NCBI GenBank assembly: GCA_021324975.1
Contig: JAJPIA010000062.1
Location: forward strand, 1-55,132
Length of the DNA stretch: 55,132 bases
DNA from: Bacillota bacterium
GTDB lineage: Bacteria; Sysuimicrobiota; Sysuimicrobiia; Sysuimicrobiales; Segetimicrobiaceae
Direction of reading: 5' to 3'
The notes beneath the pieces were generated by a model. The model saw only the letters and a list, made by a program, of their open reading frames with translations, did no database searches and was not told where the DNA came from. Both the position numbers and the translations under genes were made by a program. Below are positions 9,527-18,131 of this stretch, piece by piece. Position 1 is the first letter of the stretch; each line of letters starts with the position of its first letter.

Positions 9527-10237
9527 TTACGCGAGCAATTCACGGAGGGCGACGATGTCGAAGCCGCGGCGCCGAAGTCCCGCGATCATCGATGGGAGCG
9601 CGGCCGCGGTCTCCCTGGGAGTGGACGGGTGACCGCCGCAGTCGTGCAGGTTGACGATCGCTCCGGGATGGGCTTGGCGCACGACGAGCGCGGTCATGCG
9701 CGCCGCGTCGGCGGCGACGATGAGGCCTTCGGGCCGGACAGACCACAGAACCCGCCGCTCCCCGAGCTGCCCGGCGCGAATGTACGCGGCCCAATTGAAC
9801 GTGCCCCACGGCGGCCGGAAATACCGCGGCATCGCACCCGTGGCATCCGCGAGCGCCGCCGCGCCCCGGTCCACCTCCGCGAACGAGGCGCCGGGGGGGA
9901 GCGACCACAAGTGCCGGTGGCTGTACGTGTGGTTGCCGAGGTCGTGGCCGGCGGCAGCCGCGGCGCGCGCGATGTGCCCGGCGGCGGCCACGCGGCGGCC
10001 GACCATGAAAAACGTGGCCCGCACGCCCGCATCGGCCAGCGCGTCCAGGACGCGCGGCGTGTACGTGGGATCGGGTCCGTCGTCGAACGTGAGCGCCACC
10101 CTGCGGTGCGCCGGTCCGCGTTTCACGACGCCGATGCGAAGCCACTCCGCGGCGGCGTGCGCCCCGAGCGTGTAGACTGCGACGGCGCCCACGGCCGCCG
10201 CCCCTAACTCCACGCTATGGACGAGCGCGTCGCGCAT
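9527..10237 (-). CDS. Polysaccharide deacetylase (NodB homology domain), membrane-anchored
   Basis: Metal-dependent carbohydrate esterase (CE4), 236 residues. An N-terminal hydrophobic segment (about 8-30, VELGAAAVGAVAVYTLGA) should anchor or export it. The NodB domain shows motif 1 TFDDGPDP, motif 2 NHTYSHRHL (two metal-binding histidines) and motif 3 RPPWGTFN. The final catalytic histidine is in VNLHDCGG. It lies 21 bases downstream of the glycosyltransferase on the same strand, likely co-transcribed. Substrate (peptidoglycan, chitin-like or other glycan) is not visible. Confidence 0.9.
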   Translation of the reverse strand: MRDALVHSVELGAAAVGAVAVYTLGAHAAAEWLRIGVVKRGPAHRRVALTFDDGPDPTYTPRVLDALADAGVRATFFMVGRRVAAAGHIARAAAAAGHDLGNHTYSHRHLWSLPPGASFAEVDRGAAALADATGAMPRYFRPPWGTFNWAAYIRAGQLGERRVLWSVRPEGLIVAADAARMTALVVRQAHPGAIVNLHDCGGHPSTPRETAAALPSMIAGLRRRGFDIVALRELLA

Positions 10238-10258
10238 CCGGCGCGGGGGAGCGTGCGT

Positions 10259-11413
10259 TCACGTGGCGCGAGCCGCAGTCAGCGGGATGGGTTGACCGCC
10301 CGCGGCCAACGCCGCGAGGTGCGTCACCACGACCCGCACCGCGTCGGGCCGGGCGAGGCGCCGGGCGGCGCGGCGCAGCTCGGCGCGGCGCTCCGGATCG
10401 GCGAGCAACGCCGAGAGGACCCGATGCAACTCGTCCGGCGTGCGGGTCGGGACGGCGGCGCCCTGCGCGGCGATAAACCGGCCGTTGCTCTCCTCCTGAC
10501 CCGGGATCGACCCGTAGAAGACCATCGGCAGTCCCTTGGCCAGCGCCTCGCTCACGGTGACGCCGCCGGCCTTCGTGATGAGCAGATCGCTGGCCGTCAT
10601 CAACTCGTCGACGTGGTCGACCCATCCCAGCACGTGCCAGGTGTGGGGCGACCCACCGGCGATCGCGCGGACGCGCCGCGCGAGCCGGTCCGCGTTCGCG
10701 CACACCACGATGACCTGGAGCGGACCGGAGCAGCGCGTGAGCACCCGGGCGACGTCCTCGATGCGACCGAGCGCGGCATGGGCGCCGGCCATCACCAGCA
10801 CCACCGGCCGGTCCTCGACGAGCCCGAATCGCGCCCGCAGGGCCGAGCGATCGAGCGCCTGCGCATACTTCGGCTCGATCGGCAGGCCCGATACGACGAC
10901 GCGGTCCGCGGGCAGGCCCCACGCCCGCAGTCCCTCCGCCATGACGGCGTGGGGCACCGCGTAGCGATCCACGTGCGGATGGAGCCACTCGCCGTGGCTC
11001 ACGTAGTCCGTGATCACGGTGAGGCAGGGGACGGCGCTCCGCCCGGCGGCTCTGAGGTCGGACATCGTGCCGGTAAACGTCCAGTGCACGCAGCACACGA
11101 CATCCGGGCGCTCGCGTTGCAGGTAGCGGGCGAGCCGGCCCATGCCCTGGCGATTGACGGCCCGGCGAAATCGCGAGTCGGGCCGGATGCGGCCCATGTA
11201 CTGATAGAATCGGTCCTGGACGGCGGGCGTGTACCGGATGGCCTGGTAGTACCAAAAGCGCGTCAGCGCGTCGAACGTCGGGCTGGCAAACCGGGCAAAG
11301 TAGTCGACCACATCGGCGCGGCCGCCCGTCACGGCCGTCCACTCCGCGGCGATCGTCTCGGCTACGCGCTGGTGGCCGCCCCCGTACCGGCACGAGAGCA
11401 CGGACAGGAACAT
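10259..11413 (-). CDS. MGDG synthase/UgtP-like glycosyltransferase (GT28 type)
   Basis: Predicted diacylglycerol glycosyltransferase of 384 residues. The N terminus has the acceptor-domain hallmark CRYGGGHQRVAETI (GGGH loop). The C-terminal half carries the nucleotide-sugar-binding block ITKAGGVTVSEALAKGLPMV and the PGQEESNG motif typical of MGDG synthases and UgtP. Start is taken at ATG 11413 (MFLSVLSC); an in-frame ATG at 11470 would add 19 residues. With the deacetylase and YkoP-like gene it forms a small envelope cluster. Acceptor lipid and sugar are inferred, not visible. Confidence 0.85.
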   Translation of the reverse strand: MFLSVLSCRYGGGHQRVAETIAAEWTAVTGGRADVVDYFARFASPTFDALTRFWYYQAIRYTPAVQDRFYQYMGRIRPDSRFRRAVNRQGMGRLARYLQRERPDVVCCVHWTFTGTMSDLRAAGRSAVPCLTVITDYVSHGEWLHPHVDRYAVPHAVMAEGLRAWGLPADRVVVSGLPIEPKYAQALDRSALRARFGLVEDRPVVLVMAGAHAALGRIEDVARVLTRCSGPLQVIVVCANADRLARRVRAIAGGSPHTWHVLGWVDHVDELMTASDLLITKAGGVTVSEALAKGLPMVFYGSIPGQEESNGRFIAAQGAAVPTRTPDELHRVLSALLADPERRAELRRAARRLARPDAVRVVVTHLAALAAGGQPIPLTAARAT

Positions 11414-11521
11414 CACCGTACCGGTCCGTACGCTCGGCGAGAGAGTGAGCGGTTCATGATGCGGAACCATTATGCGCAAGCCATTCCTATGTGTCAAACG
11501 CGCGGGTAGGTAGGCGGCTCG

Positions 11522-14500
11522 ATGCAGCGGCTTGCCGCGCTCTGCGTCCGCCGGCCCGTGCTGGCCCAGGTCATCGCGCTCGCGATGGTGGCCCTCGGTG
11601 TGGCCGCGTTCTTCCACCTCAACCTGGCCCGGTATCCGGACGTCGAGCTGCCGATCATCACGGTCGTCACGGAATTCCCCGGCGCCGCTCCGGAGCAGGT
11701 GGAAACGGACGTCACGCGGCGCATCGAGGACGCGGTCAGCGGCATCGACGGGATCGACAGCGTCACGTCCACGTCCGCCCGCGGCTTCTCCATCATCGTG
11801 GCGCAGTTCGTGCTGCAAAAGGACGCGAACGTCGCCGCCCAGCAGGTGCGGGATCGGGTCGGGGCGATCACCGATCTGCCGCCGGGCATCCCGCCGTCCA
11901 GGGTGCTGCCGTTCGACCCGAATGAGATTCCCGTCGCCGTGATCGCGCTGTCGGCGCCGCGGGACACCGCGGCGGCCCGGCGCCCGGTTACGGCGGATCT
12001 CTCGGCGTATGCCGATCAGGTCGTGCGCCCGCAGGTGGCCGGGGTGCTCGGTGTCGCCCAGGTGGACACGGTCGGCGACGAGCCCCGGCAGGTCAATGTC
12101 CGGATCGATCCCACGCGCCTGGCCGCGCTCGGCGTGACCGCGACGCAGGTGATCGGCGCGGTGCAGGGAGCGTCGGGATCGGCGGGGGCCGGGGCGCAAA
12201 CGTTCCTGGTGCACACGTACACGCGGCTCAGCGATCTCGCCGCAACCCCCATCGGTCCCGGTGCCGGGCGCGCGCCGCAACTCCGCGACGTCGCCAGCAT
12301 CACGCTCGGGGCGGGACGCCCGATGACGCTGGCGAACGTCAACGACGCGCCCGCGGTCCTCCTGGCCGTCCGCAAGCAGGCGGGGGCCAACACCGTCCAG
12401 GTCGTGCGGCGCATCCGCGATCGGCTCGGCGCGCTCGCGCCGGCGCTGCCGGCGGGCGATGCGGCCCGCGTCGTCTGGGATCAAGCGGAGTACGTGACCG
12501 CGGCCGGCGCCACGGTGGAGCGTCATCTCCTCGCGGGCACGCTGCTCGCGGCGCTCGTTGTGCTCGTGTTTCTCTACGACTGGCGCGCCACCGTGATTGC
12601 GGGCCTCGCGATTCCCATCTCGCTCGTGAGCACCTTTGCGCTGCTGGCCGCGCTCGGCCTTACGCTCAATACGTTTACGCTGCTGGCCCTCGCGCTGGCG
12701 ATCGGCATCGTCATCGACGACGCCATCGTCGTGTTGGAGAACATCTACCGGCACGTGCGGGAGCGCGGGGCCCCGCCTGTGCGGGCCGCGATCGACGGCA
12801 CGCGCGAGGTGGGGCCGGCGGTGATGGCGACGACCGTCAGCCTGATCGTCGTCTTTCTGCCGCTGGCGTTCATGCCCGGTATCGTGGGCCGGTTCATGAG
12901 CAGCTTCGGCTGGACCATGGCCTTTGCCATCGCCGTCTCGCTCGTCGTGAGCTTCACGCTGACGCCGTCGCTGGCCTCGCGGTGGCTCCGGCGCGGCGAT
13001 GCCGGAGGTGCGGCCGGGCAGGGCGCCACGCCGGCGGCGCCCCGCGCGCAGCCCGCGATGGAGCACGCCTATCGGTGGTTGCTCCAGTGGGCGCTCCGCC
13101 GCCGCGCCGTCATGGTCGCGCTCTCGATGATCACGCTCGCGGGCATCGTGCCGCTGTGGCGGACCGTGGGGCAAGACTTTCTCCCCACGGACGATGAGTC
13201 CCAGTTCGAGGTGACCGCGCACGTGGGTGGCCACCCCGCACTCGAGGATACCGCCCGGCTTGCGACGCAGATCGCCGGTGAGATCCGCCGGTTCCCCGGC
13301 GTGGCATTCACCACCGTGTCCGCGGGCGACGACACGCAACGCGACCCGGGGGCGTTTACGGTGCTCGTGCGCATGACGCCGCTTCGCGATCGCGCGGTCA
13401 CCCAGCAGCAGATCATGGCGCGCGTCCGCACCGAGGCGCTGCCGCACTACCGGGCACAGGGCGTCGATGCCGTGGTCAACAACGTGTTCGACCTGTCGGG
13501 CTCCGCGTCCCCGGTCGAGTACGCGATCAGCGGGCCCGACCTCGCGGTCCTCGCGCGCACGGCGAGCGCCGCGGTGGCGTACCTCCGGACGCTGCCCGGC
13601 GTGGTGGACGTGCGGTCGACGTTGGCCACGGGCCGCTCGGAAGCCGTCACGGTCAGCGTGCCCCGCGCGGAGCACCGCGGCGTTCGGCCGGACGACGTCG
13701 CGGGCACGCTCGCGCTGCTCGGACCCGGGGTGGACGTGCGGCAGGTGGAGTATGACGACGGCGGCCAGTTCTACGGCATCCATCTGGAAGAAGGCGCCCC
13801 GGACGTGCAGGACCCGCTCGTCCTGGCGGCCGTGCCGCTGGCGTCGGCATCGGGCCGCACGGTGCCGCTCGGCAGCGTCGTCGATCTCCGGTCGACGACC
13901 GGGGCGCCCGTGATCTATCACCGCAACCGCGAGCGCGTCGTGACGATCCGGGCGAACCTCCTGCCCGGCACGTCGCTCGGCAACGTCCTGGCCCGGCTGG
14001 ACGCGCGCATGGCGGCGCTTCACCTCGACCCCGCGTACCACCGCGCCGCCACGGGGGTCTCCGGACAGGTCCGCGCGACCGAGGCCGCGTTTACGCAGGT
14101 CTTTGCGATCGCGTTCGTGCTGATGTTTCTCGTGCTCGCCGCGCAATTCGAATCATGGCTGCATCCCATTACGATTTTGGTGTCGCTGCCGCTCACCGTG
14201 CCGTTCGCGCTGTTGTCCGTGCTGTGGCTGCACGGCTCGCTGAACCCGCTCAGCTATCTCGGCATCCTCGTGTTGTTCGGCGTCGTGAAGAAGAACGCGA
14301 TCCTTCAGGTCGACCGCGCGAATCGCCTGCGCGCGGACGGCATGGACGCCCGCGCGGCGATCGTGGAGGCGAGCCTCGGCCGGCTCCGGCCGATCTTGAT
14401 GACGACGATCGCGTTTGTCGCCGGGATGCTGCCGCTCGTTGTGAGCCGCGGTGTCGGCGCCGCGACGAACCAGACGATCAGCACGGTCATCGTCGGCGGC

Positions 14501-14626
14501 CAACTGCTCTCGCTGCTCTTGACGCTCATCGCCGTCCCGGTCTTCTACACGCTGCTCGACGATCTCGAACGCCTCAGCAGGCTGCGGCGTGCTCCGGGTG
14601 AGCGGCGCTCGGCCGCGGCATCGTGA
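11522..14626 (+). CDS. RND-family efflux permease (AcrB/MdtB-like)
   Basis: Inner-membrane proton-driven pump, 1034 residues, the normal length for hydrophobe/amphiphile RND permeases. TM1 is near residues 11-32, and the essential proton-relay aspartate pair lies in TM4 (GIVIDDAIVVLEN). The two large periplasmic loops and the duplicated second half (RLRPILMTTIAFVAG near the end) are present. No membrane-fusion protein or outer-membrane channel gene adjoins it. It precedes the hopanoid operon by 280 bp, so an envelope-lipid role is possible, but sequence features are those of drug/solvent pumps rather than HpnN. Confidence 0.92.
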   Translation: MQRLAALCVRRPVLAQVIALAMVALGVAAFFHLNLARYPDVELPIITVVTEFPGAAPEQVETDVTRRIEDAVSGIDGIDSVTSTSARGFSIIVAQFVLQKDANVAAQQVRDRVGAITDLPPGIPPSRVLPFDPNEIPVAVIALSAPRDTAAARRPVTADLSAYADQVVRPQVAGVLGVAQVDTVGDEPRQVNVRIDPTRLAALGVTATQVIGAVQGASGSAGAGAQTFLVHTYTRLSDLAATPIGPGAGRAPQLRDVASITLGAGRPMTLANVNDAPAVLLAVRKQAGANTVQVVRRIRDRLGALAPALPAGDAARVVWDQAEYVTAAGATVERHLLAGTLLAALVVLVFLYDWRATVIAGLAIPISLVSTFALLAALGLTLNTFTLLALALAIGIVIDDAIVVLENIYRHVRERGAPPVRAAIDGTREVGPAVMATTVSLIVVFLPLAFMPGIVGRFMSSFGWTMAFAIAVSLVVSFTLTPSLASRWLRRGDAGGAAGQGATPAAPRAQPAMEHAYRWLLQWALRRRAVMVALSMITLAGIVPLWRTVGQDFLPTDDESQFEVTAHVGGHPALEDTARLATQIAGEIRRFPGVAFTTVSAGDDTQRDPGAFTVLVRMTPLRDRAVTQQQIMARVRTEALPHYRAQGVDAVVNNVFDLSGSASPVEYAISGPDLAVLARTASAAVAYLRTLPGVVDVRSTLATGRSEAVTVSVPRAEHRGVRPDDVAGTLALLGPGVDVRQVEYDDGGQFYGIHLEEGAPDVQDPLVLAAVPLASASGRTVPLGSVVDLRSTTGAPVIYHRNRERVVTIRANLLPGTSLGNVLARLDARMAALHLDPAYHRAATGVSGQVRATEAAFTQVFAIAFVLMFLVLAAQFESWLHPITILVSLPLTVPFALLSVLWLHGSLNPLSYLGILVLFGVVKKNAILQVDRANRLRADGMDARAAIVEASLGRLRPILMTTIAFVAGMLPLVVSRGVGAATNQTISTVIVGGQLLSLLLTLIAVPVFYTLLDDLERLSRLRRAPGERRSAAAS

Positions 14627-14711
14627 ACGCCGCCGTGCCCGCACGTCCTGTCGCGTGCGCCGCTCGTGTGCTGCGGGCGTCGCTCGTGCGGGGCGCATCG
14701 GTTCACGCACA

Positions 14712-14726
14712 GAATTTCCGGGTAAA
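14712..14726 (-). promoter_or_regulatory. Partial copy of the TTTAC...AAATT element
   Basis: Reading the minus strand, CTTTACCCGGAAATTC matches the first third of the repeated promoter element seen in the right half of the window. The expected GTTACG, GGCAACG and -10 parts do not follow at the usual spacing, and it would point into the 3' end of the RND gene. It is probably a remnant or chance match. Confidence 0.25.
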
Positions 14727-14906
14727 GCTCACACAGACAGGTGCGCCGGTTTGCTTGCTTGAATACTTCACCCCAATCAACGTAGCCGTTCGCGGCCCAG
14801 GTCTGCGTTGCTGCATGCAACGCCGGTGCAGAGACTTGCGCCGTTTTCGACGGCCTTGGCGCGGTGGCCCCGGAGCAGCGTGATGTGCCGATCCGGCCGG
14901 GACATC

Positions 14907-16421
14907 ATGAGTGACGACGAGTACGAGCCCTCGCGCGCGCGCGAAGGGCCCGTTGCCGTGCGCAAGGCGGACCACCTGCGCATCAACCTCGAGGACGACG
15001 TCGACGCCAAAGGCGTCGCGAGCGGCTTCGACGAGTACGCGTTTCAGCACTGCGCGCTGCCCGAACTCAACCTCCAGGACGTCGACACGTCGGCCGTGCT
15101 GTTTGGCCGGCGCCTGCGGGCGCCGCTGCTCATCTCCTGCATGGTTGGCGGCACGGACCGCGCCGGGCAGGTCAACGCCACGCTCGCCCGCGTGGCCCAC
15201 GCGTTGGGCCTCGCCATGGGCCTCGGGTCCGGCCGCGTGTTGCTCGAGGACGCCGGCGCGCTCGCGACGTTTGACGTCCGCCGGATGGCGCCGGACGTCC
15301 CGCTCCTGGCCAACCTCGGCGCCGTGCAACTCAACAAGGGCTACGGCGTCGACGAGTGCCGGCGCCTCGTCGAGGCCGTCGGCGCCGACGCGCTGGTGCT
15401 GCATCTCAATCCGCTCCAAGAAGCGCTGCAGCCGGAGGGCGACACCGTCTTCGCCGGGCTGCTGCGGAAGATCGAGACGTTGTGCGCACGCCTCGGCGTG
15501 CCCGTCGTCGTGAAGGAAGTCGGGTGGGGGATCGCCCCCGATCTCGTGTCGGCGTTGCTCGCCGCCGGCGTGGCCGCCGTGGACGTGGCGGGTGCCGGGG
15601 GCACGTCGTGGAGCGAGGTCGAGCGGCGCCGGATCGCGGATCCGTGGCGCGCGCGCGTCGCGGCCGCGTTTGCCGGATGGGGCATTCCCACCGCGGAGTG
15701 CGTGCGCGAGGCGCGGCGGGCCAACCCGGGCGCGCTGATCTTCGCCAGCGGCGGGATCCGGGACGGCATCGATGTCGCGAAGGCGATCGCGCTCGGTGCC
15801 GATCTCGGCGGGATCGCGGGGCCGTTTCTGCGCGCCGCCGCGCGGGGCGAGGACGCGGCGCTCGATTTGGGACGCGAGTTCGTGGAGACGCTGCGCGTCG
15901 CGATGTTTGCCGTGGGCGCGCGGACCCTCGACGAGCTTCGCGGGACGCCGCGGCTTCGGCGGCGGGACGGCGCGACGGACGCGCCGCATATGGCGCGGCT
16001 CATGTACCGCACCTCGGAAGCGGGACAGTTCCTCGACATCACCGGCGACGTGTCGGAGGTGGTGCAATCGTCCCGGGTCCGGCGCGGGCTGGCGCATGTG
16101 TACGCCATGCACACGACGGCCGCAATCCGCATCAACGAGGACGAGCCGCTGCTGCGGCGCGACTTTCAGCGCTTCCTGGAGCGGCTCGCGCCGGCCAGTC
16201 CAGACCTCTACGAGCACGACGACTTGTCGCGGCGGCCGGGCCTGCCGGCGGATGAGCCGCGAAACGGTCACGCCCACTGCCGGCACCTCTTGTGTTCCAC
16301 CGGCGAGACGATCCCGATCGTGGACGGGCGCCTGGCCATGGGCCGGTGGCAGCGCATCTTTCTCGTGGAGTTGTGCAGCGCGCGCGAGCGAACCGTCACG
16401 GTGCAGGTCTTCGGCCGATGA
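14907..16421 (+). CDS. Type 2 isopentenyl-diphosphate isomerase fused to a YjbQ (UPF0047) domain
   Basis: Two enzymes in one 504-residue frame. Residues about 20-355 are an FMN-dependent type 2 IPP isomerase: RKADHLRINL, LLISCMVGGT, HLNPLQEALQPEGD, VVKEVGWGI, DVAGAGGTSW and SGGIRDGIDVAKAIALGAD are all family signatures. Residues about 365-504 are a complete YjbQ/UPF0047 domain (DITGDVSEVV, MHTTAAIRINEDEP, the HAHCRHLL histidines, GRLAMGRWQRIFLVEL), a family with reported secondary thiamine-phosphate synthase activity. ATG 14907 is chosen as start because the homology begins about 15 residues later. The stop overlaps the ATG of hpnC. IPP/DMAPP balancing fits the hopanoid operon; the reason for the YjbQ fusion is unknown. 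Confidence 0.9.
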   Translation: MSDDEYEPSRAREGPVAVRKADHLRINLEDDVDAKGVASGFDEYAFQHCALPELNLQDVDTSAVLFGRRLRAPLLISCMVGGTDRAGQVNATLARVAHALGLAMGLGSGRVLLEDAGALATFDVRRMAPDVPLLANLGAVQLNKGYGVDECRRLVEAVGADALVLHLNPLQEALQPEGDTVFAGLLRKIETLCARLGVPVVVKEVGWGIAPDLVSALLAAGVAAVDVAGAGGTSWSEVERRRIADPWRARVAAAFAGWGIPTAECVREARRANPGALIFASGGIRDGIDVAKAIALGADLGGIAGPFLRAAARGEDAALDLGREFVETLRVAMFAVGARTLDELRGTPRLRRRDGATDAPHMARLMYRTSEAGQFLDITGDVSEVVQSSRVRRGLAHVYAMHTTAAIRINEDEPLLRRDFQRFLERLAPASPDLYEHDDLSRRPGLPADEPRNGHAHCRHLLCSTGETIPIVDGRLAMGRWQRIFLVELCSARERTVTVQVFGR

Positions 16422-17266
16422 CCGCGGCGCTGTGGCGTGCGGCCGCGGACGAGTACTGCCGGCGGCTCGCCAGCCGGCACTACGAGAACTTCAGCGTGGC
16501 GTCCCGCCTCGTCTCCCCGCGGCTTCGCGTGGACCTCGCGCGCGTCTACGCGTACAGCCGCACCACGGACGATCTCGGGGACGAGCGCGGCGACCGTGCG
16601 CTCGCGGCGCTCCGGCGGTGGCGCGACGACGTGACCGCGCTGTTTCACGGCGAGACGCCGGCGCACCCCGTGCTCCGGGCTCTTGCGGAGACGGTGGCGC
16701 GGTACGCGCTCCCGGCTGCGCCGTTCTTCGACCTGATCGACGCGAACGTCCAGGATCAGCACGTGACGAGGTACGAGACGTGGCCTGACCTCCGCGCCTA
16801 CTGCGACAAATCGGCCGCGCCGGTGGGGCGCATCGTGCTGCGGTTGTTCGGGATCGACGATCCGCGGGCCGTTCCGCTGTCGGACGACGTTTGCATCGGT
16901 CTGCAGCTGGCCAATTTTGCGCAGGACGTCCGCGTCGATGCGGGGAAGGGGCGCACCTACCTGTTGCAGCGCGACCTCGACGTGGCGGGCGTCGCCGGCG
17001 CCACGCGCGCGATGTGCGAGCGGGGGCGCACGCTCTTGGCCGCGGGGCGCGAGCTGGAGGGCATGGTTCCCGGGCCGCTTCGGCTGCAGCTTGCGCTCTA
17101 CCGTCTGGGCGGCCTCGCCATCCTGGAGGCCATCCGTCGGTGCGGCTATCGCACGGATCTGGCGCGGCCGCGCGTCTCGCGCTGGGACCGGGTGCGGATC
17201 CTGGAGCGCGCCGTACGAGACACGCTGCGGGGGGACAGGCATGCACGCCACCTCGGTACCGCTTGA
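16418..17266 (+). CDS. hpnC: Hydroxysqualene synthase (squalene/phytoene synthase family)
   Basis: Second of three HpnCDE enzymes that make squalene from farnesyl diphosphate; HpnC converts presqualene diphosphate to hydroxysqualene. The 282-residue product has the first aspartate-rich motif in YSRTTDDLGDE and the second in NFAQDVRVDAGKGR. The opening YENFSVASRLVSP is typical of HpnC. The ATG overlaps the fusion gene stop (ATGA), and the 3' end overlaps hpnD by 26 bases. HpnC and HpnD are homologous; I assign by sequence details and order. Confidence 0.9.
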   Translation: MTAALWRAAADEYCRRLASRHYENFSVASRLVSPRLRVDLARVYAYSRTTDDLGDERGDRALAALRRWRDDVTALFHGETPAHPVLRALAETVARYALPAAPFFDLIDANVQDQHVTRYETWPDLRAYCDKSAAPVGRIVLRLFGIDDPRAVPLSDDVCIGLQLANFAQDVRVDAGKGRTYLLQRDLDVAGVAGATRAMCERGRTLLAAGRELEGMVPGPLRLQLALYRLGGLAILEAIRRCGYRTDLARPRVSRWDRVRILERAVRDTLRGDRHARHLGTA

Positions 17267-18131
17267 CCGGACCGACGCGGCGCAGCGCGGCAGCCTGCAC
17301 GCGGCCGAGGTATTTTGTCATCGGTTCGTGCGGCGCTCGGCCACCAACTTTTACTGGGGGTTCCTGGCGCTGCCGCGGGCCGAACGGGTGGCCATCTACG
17401 CCCTCTATGGGTTCTCGCGGCAGGTCGACGACGAGGCCGACGCGATCGGTCCGGACCGCCTCCGGGAACGCCTCCTCGTCCATCGGGAGCGCGTGCGCCG
17501 CTGCATGCGCGGCGAGTACGGCGACCCCGTGATGCACGTGCTGGCGCACGCCGTGCGGCGGTACGCGATCCCCGAAGTGGAGCTCATGGCGCTCATCGAC
17601 GGCGTGGAGATGGACGCACGGCGGCAGCGCTACCGCACCTGGGACGATCTGTCCGCGTACTGCCGGCTCGTGGCGTCCGTGGTCGGGCGGATGTGCATCC
17701 GCATCTTTGGCTACGCCGACGCCGCGGCGTTTGACCGGGCGGATGAGCTCGGGCTGGCGATGCAGCTGACCAACTGCCTGCGCGACGTCCGCGAGGACGC
17801 GCAGATGGGCCGCGTCTACCTTCCGCAGCAGGATCTCGAGCGCTTCGGGATCGCGGAGCCGGACCTGCTGGACGGCCGGCCCGGGCCCGGGTGGAATGCG
17901 CTCGTGGCGTTCGAGGTGGAGCGCGCGCGCACGCTGTTTGCAACCGGCCTTCGCGTGGCGGCGATGATCCCGCGGCGCCCCGCGGCGTGCGTGCTCACCA
18001 TGGCCGGGATCTACGAGCGGCTCCTGGCGCGCATCGCGCGGGACCCCGCGCTCCCGCTGCGCGCCCGCGCGTACTTGTCGCCGGCGGAGAAACTGGGCGT
18101 CGCCGTGCGGTCGTGGCTGCGTACCGCGTAG
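17241..18131 (+). CDS. hpnD: Presqualene diphosphate synthase
   Basis: Condenses two farnesyl diphosphates to presqualene diphosphate. The 296-residue protein shows the HpnD-like start FYWGFLALPRAERVAIYALYGF, first Asp motif RQVDDEAD, and second NCLRDVREDAQMGRVYLP. It is nested in the operon, overlapping hpnC upstream and hpnE downstream. Homologous to the preceding gene; the tandem pair followed by an HpnE-type desaturase is the standard HpnCDE arrangement. Confidence 0.92.
   Translation: MHATSVPLDRTDAAQRGSLHAAEVFCHRFVRRSATNFYWGFLALPRAERVAIYALYGFSRQVDDEADAIGPDRLRERLLVHRERVRRCMRGEYGDPVMHVLAHAVRRYAIPEVELMALIDGVEMDARRQRYRTWDDLSAYCRLVASVVGRMCIRIFGYADAAAFDRADELGLAMQLTNCLRDVREDAQMGRVYLPQQDLERFGIAEPDLLDGRPGPGWNALVAFEVERARTLFATGLRVAAMIPRRPAACVLTMAGIYERLLARIARDPALPLRARAYLSPAEKLGVAVRSWLRTA

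Noticed and set aside
10259-14146. 1295-codon minus-strand open frame
   Set aside because: Only the last 384 codons (the glycosyltransferase) are protein-like; the rest mirrors the RND gene and is rich in Arg/His/Gly typical of shadow frames.
14712-14726. Minus-strand TTTACCCGGAAATTC as a twelfth full promoter
   Set aside because: Only the first third of the element matches and it would read into the end of the RND gene; kept as a low-confidence partial copy only.
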